Positions 25,029-35,139 of a stretch of DNA of 62,182 nucleotides are shown here, piece by piece. The stretch is taken from NCBI GenBank assembly GCA_016713535.1, contig JADJOY010000060.1:1-62182 (forward strand), in the 5' to 3' direction. Below the pieces are notes generated by a model. That model did no database searches. It was not told where the DNA came from and saw only the letters and a program-made list of their open reading frames with translations. Numbering within the stretch: the stretch's first letter is position 1; each line of letters opens with the position of its first letter. The position numbers were made by a program, and so were the translations under genes. Origin of the DNA: Deltaproteobacteria bacterium. GTDB taxonomy: Bacteria; JADJOY01.

Positions 25029-25570
25029 GCGAACGACGTCGCGGCGATGCCCGCGCCTACGCGTATCGCCGGGCGCGCGACGCGCGCCCCTCCCCGGCGT
25101 CGCGGAGTCGGACAGCGGGAGTGTAGGGGCGGGCGTGAGCCCGCCCGGGAGCGGACGCGAGTGGCGCACCCGTGTCCGCTCCCCGGGCGATGCGGCGAAC
25201 CCGGCCAGCGAACGACGTCGCGGCGATGCCCGCGCCCACGCGTATCGCCGGGCGCGCGACGCGCGCCCCTCCCCGGGGTCGCGGAGTCGGACAGCGGGAG
25301 CGGGGGGCGCGAGCCGGGGCGGACGCGAGTGGCGCACCCGTGTCCGCTCCCCGGGCGATGCGGCGGATCCGGCCAGCGGAGGGGGGGCCCGGGCCTCGCG
25401 ACGGGGACGGGGGGGCGGAGGCGGGCCCCTCCAGACGCTCCGGGTGCGGCGAACCAGGGAACGACGTCGCGGCGATGCCCGCGCCTACGCGTATCGCCGG
25501 GCGCGCGACGCGCGCCCCTCCCCCGGGATCGAGCCGCTGGAGCGCGGTCGCTCCGTCGACCGCCAGCACG
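25029..25570. repeat. Tandem repeat cluster with palindrome A
   Basis: Three copies of a core of about 65 bases, starting AACGACGTCGCGGCGATGCC and running through palindrome A to CCCCTCCC, begin near 25031, 25210 and 25460. The first two are followed by a shared block with GTCGCGGAGTCGGACAGCGG and CACCCGTGTCCGCTCCCCGG. Palindrome A here has G/C in arm positions that are A/T elsewhere, matched on both sides. The cluster lies between the convergent UbiU-like and sbcC genes. Confidence 0.8.
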
Positions 25571-28373
25571 TCACGGGAGGACGAAGCGGGCGGTGGAGCC
25601 GCGCACCGACGGGCTCACCTCGAGGCGCACGTCGATGCGCTCCTTGAGCTCGCCGACGTGCGAGATCACACCCACGAGCCGCCCGCCCTCCTCCAACGCT
25701 TCGAGCGCGCGCAGCGCCAGGTCGAGCGACTCGGCGTCGAGGCTGCCGAAGCCCTCGTCCACGAAGAGCGTCTCGAGGTGCACACCGCCGGCGTGCGCCT
25801 GCACCACGTCGGCGAGCCCGAGGGCGAGCGCGAGCGACGCGAGGAAGCTCTCACCGCCCGAGAGCGTGCGCGCGGCGCGCTCCTGGCCGGTGTATTCGTC
25901 GAAAACCACCAGATCGAGGCCACCCGCGACCCGCCGGTCGGTGGTGCCGGCGCCGCGCCGCAGCAGGAAGCGTCCCCGGCTCATGACCTTGAGCCGCGCG
26001 GTGGCGGCGAGCAGCGCCTCGTCGAGGAGCGCGGCGAGCACGAAGCGCTGGAAGCCGATCCGCAGCGCGCTGCCGCGGCCGCCGGCGAGCTCGGAGAGCC
26101 GCCCGAGCCTGCCGTAGCGCCGCTCGGCGGCCTCGAGCTCGGCGGCGAGTGTCGCGAGGTTCTCGGCGGCGCGGTCGAGCCGTGCGACCCGCTCCTCACC
26201 CTTCACGATCGCGGCGCTGGCCTCGTCGCGCAGCCTCTCGACGGCCTCGATGCGGGCGTCGAGCGCCGCGACGTCGGGCGCGACCCCCCCGGCCACCTCC
26301 CGCGCGGCGCGCAAAAGCCGGTCGCGCGCGGAAGCGAGTGCCGCGTCGTGCGCCGTCACCTGCGCGTCGAGCGCCTCGATCGCGGCCGCCGGGCGCGCCG
26401 CGGCACGCACCGCGTCGACGCCGCCAAACCCACTTGCCTCGCGCCTCCCCTCGAAGACACGCGCCGCCGCGCCCTCGTCTTCCCCGCGCGCGTCGAGCAA
26501 CGACCTGGCGCTCGCGAGCGCCCTCTCCGCGAGCTCGACGAGGCGATCGGCCAGGCTCTTCGCGGCGTCGAGCGCCGCCACGGCCACGCGCACCCGGCCT
26601 TCGAGCGCCTCGGGATCCTCGGTCGCCGCAGCGCCGAGCGCCGAACGAAGCGGCTCGAGCTTCGCTTCGAGCGCGGTGACGTCGCGCGCCACCGCCGCTT
26701 CCGCGGCCAGCGCTTCACGAGCCGCCGCGTCGGCGGTCACCAGCGCCTGGCGCGCGGCCTCGAGCGCTGCATCGCTCGCGGTGTCGGCCACCGCGCCAGC
26801 AGGCGCCGGGTGAGACGTGGAGCCGCACACCGGGCACGGCTCGCCTGCGACCAGCGCCTCCGCGAGCGCCTGCGGGCGGCTCGCCTGCCACGCGTGCTCG
26901 ATCGCGGCGACCTCCGAGGTCGCCTTTGCGCGTCGAGCCTCGGCGGTCTCGCGCGCCTGGCGCGCCGCGGCGAGCGCCTTGCGCCGCTCACCGAGCTTCT
27001 TGTCGATCTGCGCCGCCTCGACCTGCCGCTCACGCTGCTGCCGCCGCCGCCTCGTGACCCGCGGTGAGCCCGTCGACCCGCTCCGCCGCGAGCGCCGCCT
27101 GCTGGCGCGCCGCCTCGCGCTCGGCGATCTCGCCTTCGAGCCGCGCGGTCTCGGCGACACGCCCCGCGAGCTGCGTCTCGATCTCCACCAGCTTCGCCGC
27201 GCGCTCCTCGATCTCGGCGCGCGCCTCGCTCCACGCGGCGCGCTTGCCGCCGAGCTCGTCGAGCCGCTCGGCCTCGCGCCGAGCGCCGTCGTGCTCGCCC
27301 TGCCGCTCGCGCTCGGCGGCGAGCGCCGCATTCGCCGCGTCGGCGCCAGCGTGCGCGACTCGCGCCCCTTCCGCGGCGCGCGCGTGTGCAGCCCGCGCCG
27401 CGGTGGCGACCTCGCCGCGGGCCTGATCGAGCGCCGCGAGCAGCTCGACCAGCGGCGCCGCGCGGCGCGCCGCCTCGAGCTCCGCTCGCCACGCCTGCGC
27501 CTCACCCACCCGCGCCTGCACCGCGGCGAGCCCGGCGCGCGCGAGCTCGTGCTCGGCGAAGCGCGCCGCCAGCGCCCGCGCCGCGTCGCGCTCGGCACGC
27601 ACCCGCCGCGCCTCCTCCACCCGCCGCGCCAGCTCGAGGCGCTGCTCACCGAGCGTCGCGGCCAGCGCCTCGCGCGAGGCGCTCAGCTCGTCGAGACTCC
27701 CGACCTCGGCCTGCCGCAGCACCTCGTCGCGGCGCTCGCCGAGCGCTTGCGCCGCCTGCCTCGCCGCGTTGGCCGCGCCCGCGAGGGCCACCTCGATGGC
27801 GCGGTAGTGCGCGGTGCGGAAGAGGACACCGAGGATCTCCTCGCGCTCGTCGGAGCTCGCCGTGAGCAGCCGCCGGAACTCGCCCTGCGGCAGCACGATC
27901 ACCTGCCGGAACTCCTCGGCCGAGAAGCCGAGGAGTCGCCGCAGCTCGTCGTCGACGGCGTTCGGCTTGGTGGCGAGGGGCCGCCCCTCGTCGGCGTCGG
28001 ACGCGGCCGCGCTGCGGTCCCACAGCGTGGCGCGCGCGTCCTCGAGCGTGGTGCCCTCGCCGCGCTGCTTGGCGCGGCGGTACTTGGGCTTGCGCTGGAC
28101 GCGGTAGCGGCGCGCGCCGAGGAGGAAGTCGAAGGTGACGCTGGTCTCGACCGTGGGCGCCGCGAGGTGACTGCGCAGCTCCTCGCCGCGGCGCTCGGCT
28201 CCCGACGACTCGCCGTAGAGCGCGAAGCAGATCGCGTCGAAGATCGAGGTCTTGCCCGCGCCGGTGGGACCGTGGATCAGGAACAGCGCGCTCTTGCCGA
28301 GCAACCGGAAGTCGAGCTCGCAGCGCTCCGCGTACGGGCCGAAGCCCTCGAGCACGAGCCGCTCAGGGCGCAT
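25571..28373 (-). CDS. sbcC: Exonuclease subunit SbcC (one frameshift)
   Basis: The ATPase/zipper subunit of the SbcCD (Mre11-Rad50) nuclease, which cuts DNA hairpins and protein-blocked ends. Walker A GPTGAGKT is at 35-42 and QVIVLPQGEFRRLL near 170. Long Ala/Glu/Arg coiled-coil arms flank the zinc hook CPVCGSTSHPAP (near 512). The signature LSGGESFLASLALALG and Walker B LFVDEGFGSLD are near the end. The frame breaks at about 27050 in a run of GCG codons; the 2803-base span is 934 codons plus one base. The gene overlaps sbcD by 11 bases. Given the many palindromes here, SbcCD is a relevant neighbour. Confidence 0.93.
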
Positions 28374-29559
28374 CGGAGTCCTCGGTGGCGGCGCTCTCCC
28401 GTTCGTCGCGATCGAGGCGCGTGAGCACCTCGGTGAGCAGCGCGCGCTCCTCGGCGCCGAGCTCGGCGCCGCCCACCTCGCGGGCGAACGCCTCGAACAG
28501 CTCGAGGTCGCCGAGCTTGCGGCGATCCCTCGCGGCGCCGCTCGCACCGGGGGCGGCGAGGCCCTCCACCTCCGGCCGCTCGAGGGCAAGCACGTTCGGG
28601 TACACCGCGCGCAGCTTGCCCATGGGATCGAGGAGCGTGCCGGTGTCGAGGAGGCGGATCCGGAAGTAGTCCTCGCGCGAGCCGCTCACCGGCCCCGTCG
28701 CGGTGCGACCCACGAGCAGCTCGGCGAGGTGCCCCTCGAGGGTGCGCAGGTCGCGGCGCGGCGTGAGCGCCACGCGCTCCACCTTCGCGCGGCCGCGCCC
28801 GTCGATCTCGACCACGCTCACCGACTTGGGGTGGTCCTCCTCCGAGAACGAGTACTTGAGCAGCGAGCCCGAGTACGCGATCGAGCCGTCCTCGCAGAGC
28901 GCCTGCGGGCGGTGCAGATGGCCGAGCGCCACGTACGCGAAGCCCGCGAGCCGCGCCACGTCGACCGCGCCCGCGCCGCCCACGCTGAGCGGCCGCTCGG
29001 ACTCGCTCTCGGCGCCGCCGCGCACGAACGCGTGCCCCACCAGCACGCTGCGCGCGAGCGGGTTCCGCGCGGCGCGCGCGACCGTGAGCCAGGCGGAGAG
29101 CGCCGTGTCGTGGTCGTGGAGGTCGTCGCGAGCGAGGCACGCGCGGTAGGTCGCGGGGTCGGCGAACGGCGCGGAGAACACCTCCACCACGCCGTGGCGA
29201 TCGGTGAAGCGGATCGGCGCCGGAGTGGCGGTGGGCGTGCCGAGGACGTGGAGGCCGCGCTCGGCGAGGATCCGCGAGCCGAACGCGAGGCGGTCGGGGC
29301 CGTCGTGGTTGCCGGCGATGATCACCACCGGGACGTGGTGGTCGAGGACGAGCTTCGACACCACCTCGTCGAGGAGGCTCACCGCTTCGGGGGGCGGCAC
29401 CGCGCGGTCGTAGACGTCGCCCGCGACGATCAGCGCGTCGGCCTTCTCCTCGGCGGCGAGCCGCACGAGCTGCTCGAGGACGTGGGCCTGATCGTCGGTG
29501 AGGTGGACGCCGTGGAAGAGCCGCCCGAGGTGCCAGTCGGCGGTGTGGATGAAGCGCAT
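28363..29559 (-). CDS. sbcD: Exonuclease subunit SbcD
   Basis: The metallophosphoesterase subunit of SbcCD. It is 398 residues, close to the usual length. The Mn-binding motifs are in order: DWHLG (HTADWHLGRLFHG), AGDVYDRAVPP, AGNHDGPDR, and the later histidines in GHAFVRGG and GHLHRPQ. A capping region rich in acidic residues follows, ending DSDAP. The ATG at 29559 is the first in frame and matches the family start MRFIHTADWH. Its stop overlaps sbcC, indicating a coupled operon. Confidence 0.95.
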   Translation of the reverse strand: MRFIHTADWHLGRLFHGVHLTDDQAHVLEQLVRLAAEEKADALIVAGDVYDRAVPPPEAVSLLDEVVSKLVLDHHVPVVIIAGNHDGPDRLAFGSRILAERGLHVLGTPTATPAPIRFTDRHGVVEVFSAPFADPATYRACLARDDLHDHDTALSAWLTVARAARNPLARSVLVGHAFVRGGAESESERPLSVGGAGAVDVARLAGFAYVALGHLHRPQALCEDGSIAYSGSLLKYSFSEEDHPKSVSVVEIDGRGRAKVERVALTPRRDLRTLEGHLAELLVGRTATGPVSGSREDYFRIRLLDTGTLLDPMGKLRAVYPNVLALERPEVEGLAAPGASGAARDRRKLGDLELFEAFAREVGGAELGAEERALLTEVLTRLDRDERESAATEDSDAP

Positions 29560-29689
29560 CGGAGCGGGGATACCCGACCGGGGGCGCGGTCACAATGGCT
29601 CGGGTTCGGCGGCGGCGGTTAGGGATCGCCCCAGCGTCATCTAGCTACCAACCGGCCCGCGCCAGAGGCGCGCCGACGAGCGTAGCGAG

Positions 29690-29779
29690 TCGACTTGGGG
29701 GTGGGGCCCCGCAAAAACCGCGCTTTTTGCGGGGCGGGGGTCTGGAACCCGCGCGCTTCGCGCGCTCCCCGAGGCCACA
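29690..29779. repeat. Compound hairpin repeat H
   Basis: Reads GTCGACTTGGGGGTGG, then a perfect stem CCCCGCAAAAA/TTTTTGCGGGG (29707-29734), then GGGGGTCTGGAACC, then a GCGCGC hairpin. The 3' side CCCCGAGG completes the outer stem. The stem arms differ from the copies at 33058 and 47560 but remain fully complementary. It directly follows the stop of the coiled-coil gene. Confidence 0.75.
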
Positions 29780-30109
29780 TTAGCGCTCGTTGCCGGCCTC
29801 CACGGCGCGCAGGATCTGACGCAGGACCACCCCTTGCTGATCGTGGGCGACCGCGAGCCGCGCGATCGCCGACTCGACCCCGCCGAGGCGCGCGCCGTGC
29901 TCGCCAAGCCGGTCGTCGTGGCTGGTCAGGAGCCGCGTGTGGTCGTTCAGCGTCCGGCCCTGCTCACCCATGATCCGGGTGTGCTCGCTCAGGATCTGGG
30001 TGTGCTCGTGCAAGATCCCGGTGTGCTCGCCGACGATCCCCTTCATCTCGCGCAGCTCGTCGCGGATCTCGACCAGCACGCGGGTGGTGAGGTTCGGTTG
30101 CTCGTCCAT
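29780..30109 (-). CDS. Coiled-coil protein with seven-residue repeats
   Basis: A 109-residue protein that is one long amphipathic helix. From residue 27 the sequence repeats every seven residues (GEHTGIL, HEHTQIL, SEHTRIM, GEQGRTL, NDHTRLL, TSHDDRL, GEHGARL), placing Ile/Leu/Met at fixed heptad positions. It has no signal peptide. The function is unknown; such proteins often trimerise. It has its own position between sbcD and the divergent ppk2 gene. Confidence 0.65.
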   Translation of the reverse strand: MDEQPNLTTRVLVEIRDELREMKGIVGEHTGILHEHTQILSEHTRIMGEQGRTLNDHTRLLTSHDDRLGEHGARLGGVESAIARLAVAHDQQGVVLRQILRAVEAGNER

Positions 30110-30246
30110 GATCGACCCTCCCTTGGTGAGTGTACCAAAGCCCGCCAGCCCCTACGCACACTTCATGCCAACCGCGGAGGCCCGACGGGAGTCGGCCCCG
30201 CCGCGGGAAGTGGATGATTCGCATCGCCTTCGGGGATACTCGCCCC

Positions 30247-31074
30247 ATGGCCAACCACGCGAACCACGTCCGCAAGCGCTATCAGGTGCCCACCAAGAGC
30301 CGGAGGTTCCGGCTCGAGGACGTCGACCCCGACGACGACGGCGGGCTCGACCGTGACGAGGCCGAGGCGCTCTTGCGCGACGACCTCGAGGCCCTCGACG
30401 GCCTCCAGGAGAAGCTGGTCGCGGCCAGCTCCCACGCGCTGCTGGTGGTGATCCAGGCGATGGACACCGGCGGCAAGGACGGCACCATCCGCAAGGTGTT
30501 CGGGCCGCTCGACTCGCTCGGGCTCGAGGTCCACTCGTTCAAGAAGCCGAGCCTCGAGGAGGCGGCCCACGACTTCCTTTGGCGCGTCCACCGCGTCTGC
30601 CCGCGCAAGGGCATGATCAGCGTCTTCAACCGCTCCCACTACGAAGACGTCGGCGTGGTCCGTGTCCACGGCTGGGTCGACGCGGACACGATCGAGCAGC
30701 GCTACCGCCAGATCAACGACTTCGAGCGCACGCTCGCCGAGAACGGCACCCGCCTCCTGAAGCTCTTCTTGCACATCAGCCGCGACGAGCAGCGCGAGCG
30801 GCTCGAGGCGCGCCGCGACGACCCCACCAAGCGCTGGAAGTTCCAGCCCGGCGACCTCGACGAGCGCAAGCGCTGGGACGACTACATGGATGCGTACGAG
30901 ACCGCGCTGCGCCGCTGCTCCACGCCGTGGGCGCCGTGGTACGTGGTGCCCGCGAACAAGAAGTGGTACCGCAACCACGTGGTGGCGCGGCTGCTGCGGA
31001 ACACGCTCGAAGACCTCGACCTGAAGTACCCGCCGGGCCCGCCCGGAATCGCCAAGGTCAAGATCCCGAGATGA
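30247..31074 (+). CDS. ppk2: Polyphosphate kinase 2 family phosphotransferase
   Basis: A 275-residue PPK2-family enzyme, which moves phosphate between polyphosphate and nucleotides. The Walker A-like loop is QAMDTGGKDGTIRKVFG, and Walker B is FNRSHYEDVGVVRVHG. The lid and C-terminal parts show KLFLHISRDEQRERLEAR, DPTKRWKFQPGD and PWYVVPANKKWYRN. The subclass (AMP, ADP or both) cannot be fixed by eye. The stop codon overlaps the start of the downstream GH5-like gene. Confidence 0.93.
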   Translation: MANHANHVRKRYQVPTKSRRFRLEDVDPDDDGGLDRDEAEALLRDDLEALDGLQEKLVAASSHALLVVIQAMDTGGKDGTIRKVFGPLDSLGLEVHSFKKPSLEEAAHDFLWRVHRVCPRKGMISVFNRSHYEDVGVVRVHGWVDADTIEQRYRQINDFERTLAENGTRLLKLFLHISRDEQRERLEARRDDPTKRWKFQPGDLDERKRWDDYMDAYETALRRCSTPWAPWYVVPANKKWYRNHVVARLLRNTLEDLDLKYPPGPPGIAKVKIPR

Positions 31075-32936
31075 GGCGCGCGGCGCGCTGGCGCGTCTGG
31101 GTGGCCGCCGCCGCGGGGCTCGTCTTCACGGCGATCGGCGGCGCCGGCCACCTCGGCTGCGGCTCGGGATCGGGCGGCAGCGGTGGCGGCGGAGGCGGCG
31201 CGCCCGCGGACGTGGCGCGCTGGGATCGCCTCGAGCTCGTGCTCGACCTGCCGGTGCTCGCCGCCAACCCGTTCGATCCCGCCGAGGCCGACGTGCGCGG
31301 GCAGTTCGAAGCGCCGAGCGGGTCGGTGATCGAGGTGCCCGCGTTCGCCACCCGCGACTTCGAGCGCAGCCTGGCGTCGGGCCGCGAGGTGCTCACCGCC
31401 ACGAGCGAGCTCTACTGGGTGGTGCGCTTCGCGCCCGCCGAGGAGGGCAACTGGCGGTGGCGGTTCGTTGCGCGTCAGCGCGGCCCGGCCGGCGAGATCG
31501 ACGAGCACAGCGGCGAGTGGAGCGGCTTCCGGGTCGGCGCGGCGCGCGACGGCGTGCACGGCTTCCTGCGCGTGAGCCCGCGCGATGGCCGCTACCTGGC
31601 CTACGACGACGGCGCGTCCTACCTCGCGATCGGCGAGAACCTGTGCTGGTACGACGCGCGCGGCACGTTCGCGTACGACGATTGGCTCGCCAAGCTCGCG
31701 GCGCAGGGCGCCACCTACGTGCGGCTGTGGATGCCGAGCTGGGCGTTCGGGCTCGAGTGGATCGAGCGCGGCGCCGACGGCGCCGTCTCGGCGAGCTCGC
31801 TCGGCGACTACGAGGAGCGGCTCGATCGCGCGTGGCAGCTCGATCGGGTGATCGAGAAGGCGCGCGCGCACGGGCTCGCGGTGATGCTCTCGATCCAGAA
31901 CCACGGGCCGTTCTCGACCGCGGCCAACACCGAGTGGGTCGACAACCCGTACAACGCGGCCAACGGTGGGCCGCTCGCGCGGCCCGAGGACTTCTTCACG
32001 AGCGGCGAGGCGCGTGCGCTCTTCGAGCGGCGGCTGCGCTACCTGGTGGCGCGCTTCGGTGGCGACGCGAACGTGTTCGCGTGGGAGCTCTGGAACGAGG
32101 CCGATCTGGCCCACTCGCCGGGCGCCGAGGCGCTCGTCGACTGGCATCGAACGATGGCGAGGACGCTCGCGGCGCTCGACCCGGCGCGGCGGATGGTGGC
32201 GACCAGCGTGAGCGGCACGCCCGCGATCCTCGACCTCTTCCTCGGTACCGCGCTCTTCCGCGGCCTCTGGGAGCTGCCCGAGATCGCGTTCACCCAGGTC
32301 CACCTCTACGCGGTGGGCGGGCTGCCGCTCGACTTCGCGCACGCGCTGCCGCTGCTCACCGAGCACATGGGGCGCCACGCGAAGCCGGTGCTGATCGGCG
32401 AGGCGGGGGTGGACTTCCGCGGGCCCGCCGAGACCCTCGCGGCCGACCCCGAGGGTGTCGGCATCCACGACATGCTCTGGGCCGGCGTGCTGGGCGGCGG
32501 CTTCGGCACCGGCATGACGTGGTGGTGGGACAACGTCGTCGACCCGAGCGACCTCTACTTCCACTTCGGCGCGCTCGCGCGGTTCGTGGCGGGCGTGGAG
32601 CTCGATCGCGAAGGGTTCGCCGTCGGCGGCGCGACCGCGGGCGCACCGGGCGCGGCGCTCACGGCGCTCGCGCTCCGTGGCCGCGACACCACGCTGGTGT
32701 GGATCAAGAACGACGCGCACCAGTGGTTCCACCCCGACGGCGCGCCGGTCGAGGGAGCGAGCGTGACGATCGAGGGGCTCGCGGCGGCGGGCCGCTTCAG
32801 CGCGCGGTGGCTCGACGCGTACGGCGGTCAGGACATCGATGCGAGCACGACGGTGCGCGCGGACGCCAGCGGGACGATCACCCTCGCCGCCCCCACGTTC
32901 TCCCGCGACGTCGCGCTGCGCCTCGACCGGCTCTGA
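31071..32936 (+). CDS. GH5-like glycoside hydrolase lipoprotein with DUF5060 domain
   Basis: A 621-residue surface lipoprotein. The signal peptide ends AGHLGCGSGSGG, with the Cys as lipidation site, followed by a Gly/Ser linker. Residues of about 45-150 form a beta-sandwich typical of DUF5060 (WRWRFVARQRGPAGEID). Then comes a TIM-barrel with GATYVRLWMPSWAFGLEWI. The acid/base Glu is in FAWELWNEADL and the probable nucleophile Glu in VLIGEAGVDFRG. A C-terminal sandwich follows. It probably cleaves a polysaccharide of unknown type. The ATG overlaps the PPK2 stop as ATGA, a tight coupling for unrelated functions. Confidence 0.82.
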   Translation: MRRAARWRVWVAAAAGLVFTAIGGAGHLGCGSGSGGSGGGGGGAPADVARWDRLELVLDLPVLAANPFDPAEADVRGQFEAPSGSVIEVPAFATRDFERSLASGREVLTATSELYWVVRFAPAEEGNWRWRFVARQRGPAGEIDEHSGEWSGFRVGAARDGVHGFLRVSPRDGRYLAYDDGASYLAIGENLCWYDARGTFAYDDWLAKLAAQGATYVRLWMPSWAFGLEWIERGADGAVSASSLGDYEERLDRAWQLDRVIEKARAHGLAVMLSIQNHGPFSTAANTEWVDNPYNAANGGPLARPEDFFTSGEARALFERRLRYLVARFGGDANVFAWELWNEADLAHSPGAEALVDWHRTMARTLAALDPARRMVATSVSGTPAILDLFLGTALFRGLWELPEIAFTQVHLYAVGGLPLDFAHALPLLTEHMGRHAKPVLIGEAGVDFRGPAETLAADPEGVGIHDMLWAGVLGGGFGTGMTWWWDNVVDPSDLYFHFGALARFVAGVELDREGFAVGGATAGAPGAALTALALRGRDTTLVWIKNDAHQWFHPDGAPVEGASVTIEGLAAAGRFSARWLDAYGGQDIDASTTVRADASGTITLAAPTFSRDVALRLDRL

Positions 32937-32939
32937 CGC

Positions 32940-33123
32940 CGCGGCGGCCGCGACGGAGCGCGGCCCTCCAGCCGATCGATCTCGACCGATCCCGGACCGG
33001 TCCACGCGCGGACTCGGCGATCGGCCGCGCCAGAGGCGCGCGGCGCGTTGTCGCGCCGGATTTGGGGTGGGGCCCCGTCCGGATTCACTCCGGACGGGGC
33101 GGGGTCTTGGAAAGACCCCGCGA
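32940..33123. repeat. Convergent-gene gap with hairpin repeat H
   Basis: An inverted repeat ending CCCTCCAG is followed by repeat H. The H stem here is CCCCGTCCGGA/TCCGGACGGGG (33072-33097), different in sequence from other copies but perfectly paired. GGGGTCTTGGAAAGACCCC follows as the second hairpin. It lies between the converging GH5-like and hydrolase genes, where a two-way transcription end would be expected. Confidence 0.7.
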
Positions 33124-35118
33124 TCACTCCGGATCGCAGGGGCCGTCGCAGGGGTGGATGATCGACCCCGCGTCGGTGAAGAGCGCGTCGAGCTGGCGAT
33201 CGGCGGCGCTCAGCAGTCGCACGCCGTCGTGGACCACGTTGCCCTTGATCGGCGGGATCGCCTTGGCCTCGAACGCGGTGTCGACGCCCATGTCGAACGC
33301 GGTGACACCCGCCGCCGCGCCGTCAGCACCCATCGGCTCGACGCCCCAGATCTCGGCCACGCTCGGCTCGGTCATGCGCGCGCCGAGCGCCCGCGCCAGG
33401 TAGAAGCTGCCGACGTTCGGCACGCCCGCGTCGCCGAGCCCGAACTGGAGCACCACGCGCCGATCGGACGGGTTGCCTTCCAGCGCGGGATCGAAGATCA
33501 GCGGCGCGTACACGGCCGGGTCGATGCGGTCGAAGTGACGTTGCAGGCTCGCCACGAACTCCTGCTGCACCATCGGGTCGGGGAACGGCACCGCCGCCGC
33601 GAGCAGGAACGGCACGAAGTTTCCCGAGCGCCACATGAGCTGCGTCCAGCCCGCGCCGCCGACGTTGAGCAGCACCCGCTCGTGCCACGGGTTCATCGCC
33701 GACTGCACGGTGCCGAGGATCGCGCCGTTCGAGAGCCCCCAGAAGTCCATGCGCCGCGGGTCGTAGACCGACTCGCCGCTCCCGGGCCGCTGGAACGCGG
33801 GCGTGCCCGCGAGCGGGCCACGCACCGCCGCGGTGAGCGTGAGCCAGTTCGCCATCGCCTGGTGGACGCGATCGGTGAACGCTGTCACGTGCGACGGGTT
33901 CGCGAGCAGTCCGAGGAAGACCGTGGGCGCGTCGGCGGTGGCCATGCCCCACCAGTCGGTCGAGAGCACCACCGCGCGCAGCGCGTTCGCCGATTGCAGC
34001 GCCGACGCGCTGCGCACCTCGTTGCGCGTGCCGAAGAAGCCGTGGCCGAGCCCCATCACGCGGCCCGCCCCGGCGCCGGCGTCGCGCAGGCTCTCGGGGA
34101 TCTCCGCCAGGAACGGGAAGCGCACCGTGCCGTCGAGCCGCACGACCCCCGCGGGGTCGCGCACCAACCGCGCGCCCGGGTCGGGCGAGTCGACAAAACG
34201 CGCACCGGTGACCGTGCACGACACGGTCCGCCAGATCCCCGATCCATCGCCGGCGGCGTGCTCCTCGATCGAGTCGATCGCCACCTCGGGGGTGTTCGCC
34301 GCGAGCCACGCGAGGGTGAGCTCGCGCACGCGCCGCATGTCGGCGGTCGCGTCGAGGTCCGAGCCGGTCGTGAAGTCCCACGCGAGCTGCAGCTCCTCGC
34401 GCGCCGCGCCGATCGCGCCGAGCTTCGGGAAGACGTCCTGCTCATAGACGTCGGCCAGATCTTCGAGCGCGGGGTCGCCGGCGTACTCGCGATCACGCAG
34501 CCGCCGGAATCCTTCCGGCGCCCGCACCGCTGCGCCGTCCGGCCCCACCAGTGCGTGGTACGCGACGATGTAGCGGCGGTTCTCGGCGAGCGGGACCACC
34601 GGATGGAGCACGATCGCGGTCCGGCTCGCGTCCTTGGCGCGCGGGTCGACGTCGGCGAAGTGCGGCACCAGCGCACCGTTCGTGGTGTCGAGGACGAGCG
34701 TCGCCGAGGTCGTGGGATCGAGGCTCAGCGAAGGCGAGTCGAAGAAGCCCACGGTGCCGGCTTCCGAGGTGGGCGCGAGCAGCGTGCCGACGATCGTCGA
34801 GTGCCGCGAGTAGCCGCGGATCGGCCACCACTCGGAGACGTCGGCGCTGTCACCGCCCGCCGTACGCAGCTTCGCGGCGCCGCTCGTCACGATCCGCGCG
34901 CCACTCGCGGTGCCGCTCTCGCCGACGCGATAGAAGTCCGACGGGTAGGGCAGGAAGCAGTCGCCGCCGCCGAGCAGCGGGTTGCAGCCCTCGGCGAGCG
35001 CGAGCGGCGGTAGCGCCGTCACGCTCGCCGCGCCGCCCCCGTCCCCGCCGCCACACGCTCCGCACGCGGCCAGCGCCGCGCTGAGAGCCAGGGTGCGTGC
35101 GGTTCGGGCGTGGCGCAC
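33124..35118 (-). CDS. Lipoprotein alpha/beta hydrolase, lipase-like
   Basis: A 664-residue exported lipoprotein (signal TLALSAALAACGACGGG). After a Gly-rich linker it has CNPLLGGGDCFLPYPSDFY, a start I associate with large secreted bacterial hydrolases of the 'virulence factor lipase' type. The probable nucleophile is the Ser in FWGLSNGAILG, with an Asp in FGLGDAGVPNVGS as a candidate acid. Paired cysteines occur near both ends (HPCDGPCDPE at the C-terminus). It is the last gene of a three-gene minus-strand set after a cation-efflux gene and an SDR. The start is a GTG at 35118. Confidence 0.65.
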   Translation of the reverse strand: MRHARTARTLALSAALAACGACGGGDGGGAASVTALPPLALAEGCNPLLGGGDCFLPYPSDFYRVGESGTASGARIVTSGAAKLRTAGGDSADVSEWWPIRGYSRHSTIVGTLLAPTSEAGTVGFFDSPSLSLDPTTSATLVLDTTNGALVPHFADVDPRAKDASRTAIVLHPVVPLAENRRYIVAYHALVGPDGAAVRAPEGFRRLRDREYAGDPALEDLADVYEQDVFPKLGAIGAAREELQLAWDFTTGSDLDATADMRRVRELTLAWLAANTPEVAIDSIEEHAAGDGSGIWRTVSCTVTGARFVDSPDPGARLVRDPAGVVRLDGTVRFPFLAEIPESLRDAGAGAGRVMGLGHGFFGTRNEVRSASALQSANALRAVVLSTDWWGMATADAPTVFLGLLANPSHVTAFTDRVHQAMANWLTLTAAVRGPLAGTPAFQRPGSGESVYDPRRMDFWGLSNGAILGTVQSAMNPWHERVLLNVGGAGWTQLMWRSGNFVPFLLAAAVPFPDPMVQQEFVASLQRHFDRIDPAVYAPLIFDPALEGNPSDRRVVLQFGLGDAGVPNVGSFYLARALGARMTEPSVAEIWGVEPMGADGAAAGVTAFDMGVDTAFEAKAIPPIKGNVVHDGVRLLSAADRQLDALFTDAGSIIHPCDGPCDPE

Positions 35119-35139
35119 GATCGTGACCGGCTTCGTCGC

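Noticed and set aside
25029-25570. A CRISPR array
   Set aside because: Repeat units are long, unevenly spaced and internally palindromic, the intervening sequences are themselves repeated, and no cas genes are present.
25172-27067. A long plus-strand open frame (about 630 codons) opposite sbcC
   Set aside because: It is antisense to a well-conserved SbcC. Its product is low-complexity Arg/Ala/Glu with no domain. Such mirror frames are expected in very GC-rich genes and occur opposite many genes here (e.g. 30882-33005 and 2472-4085).
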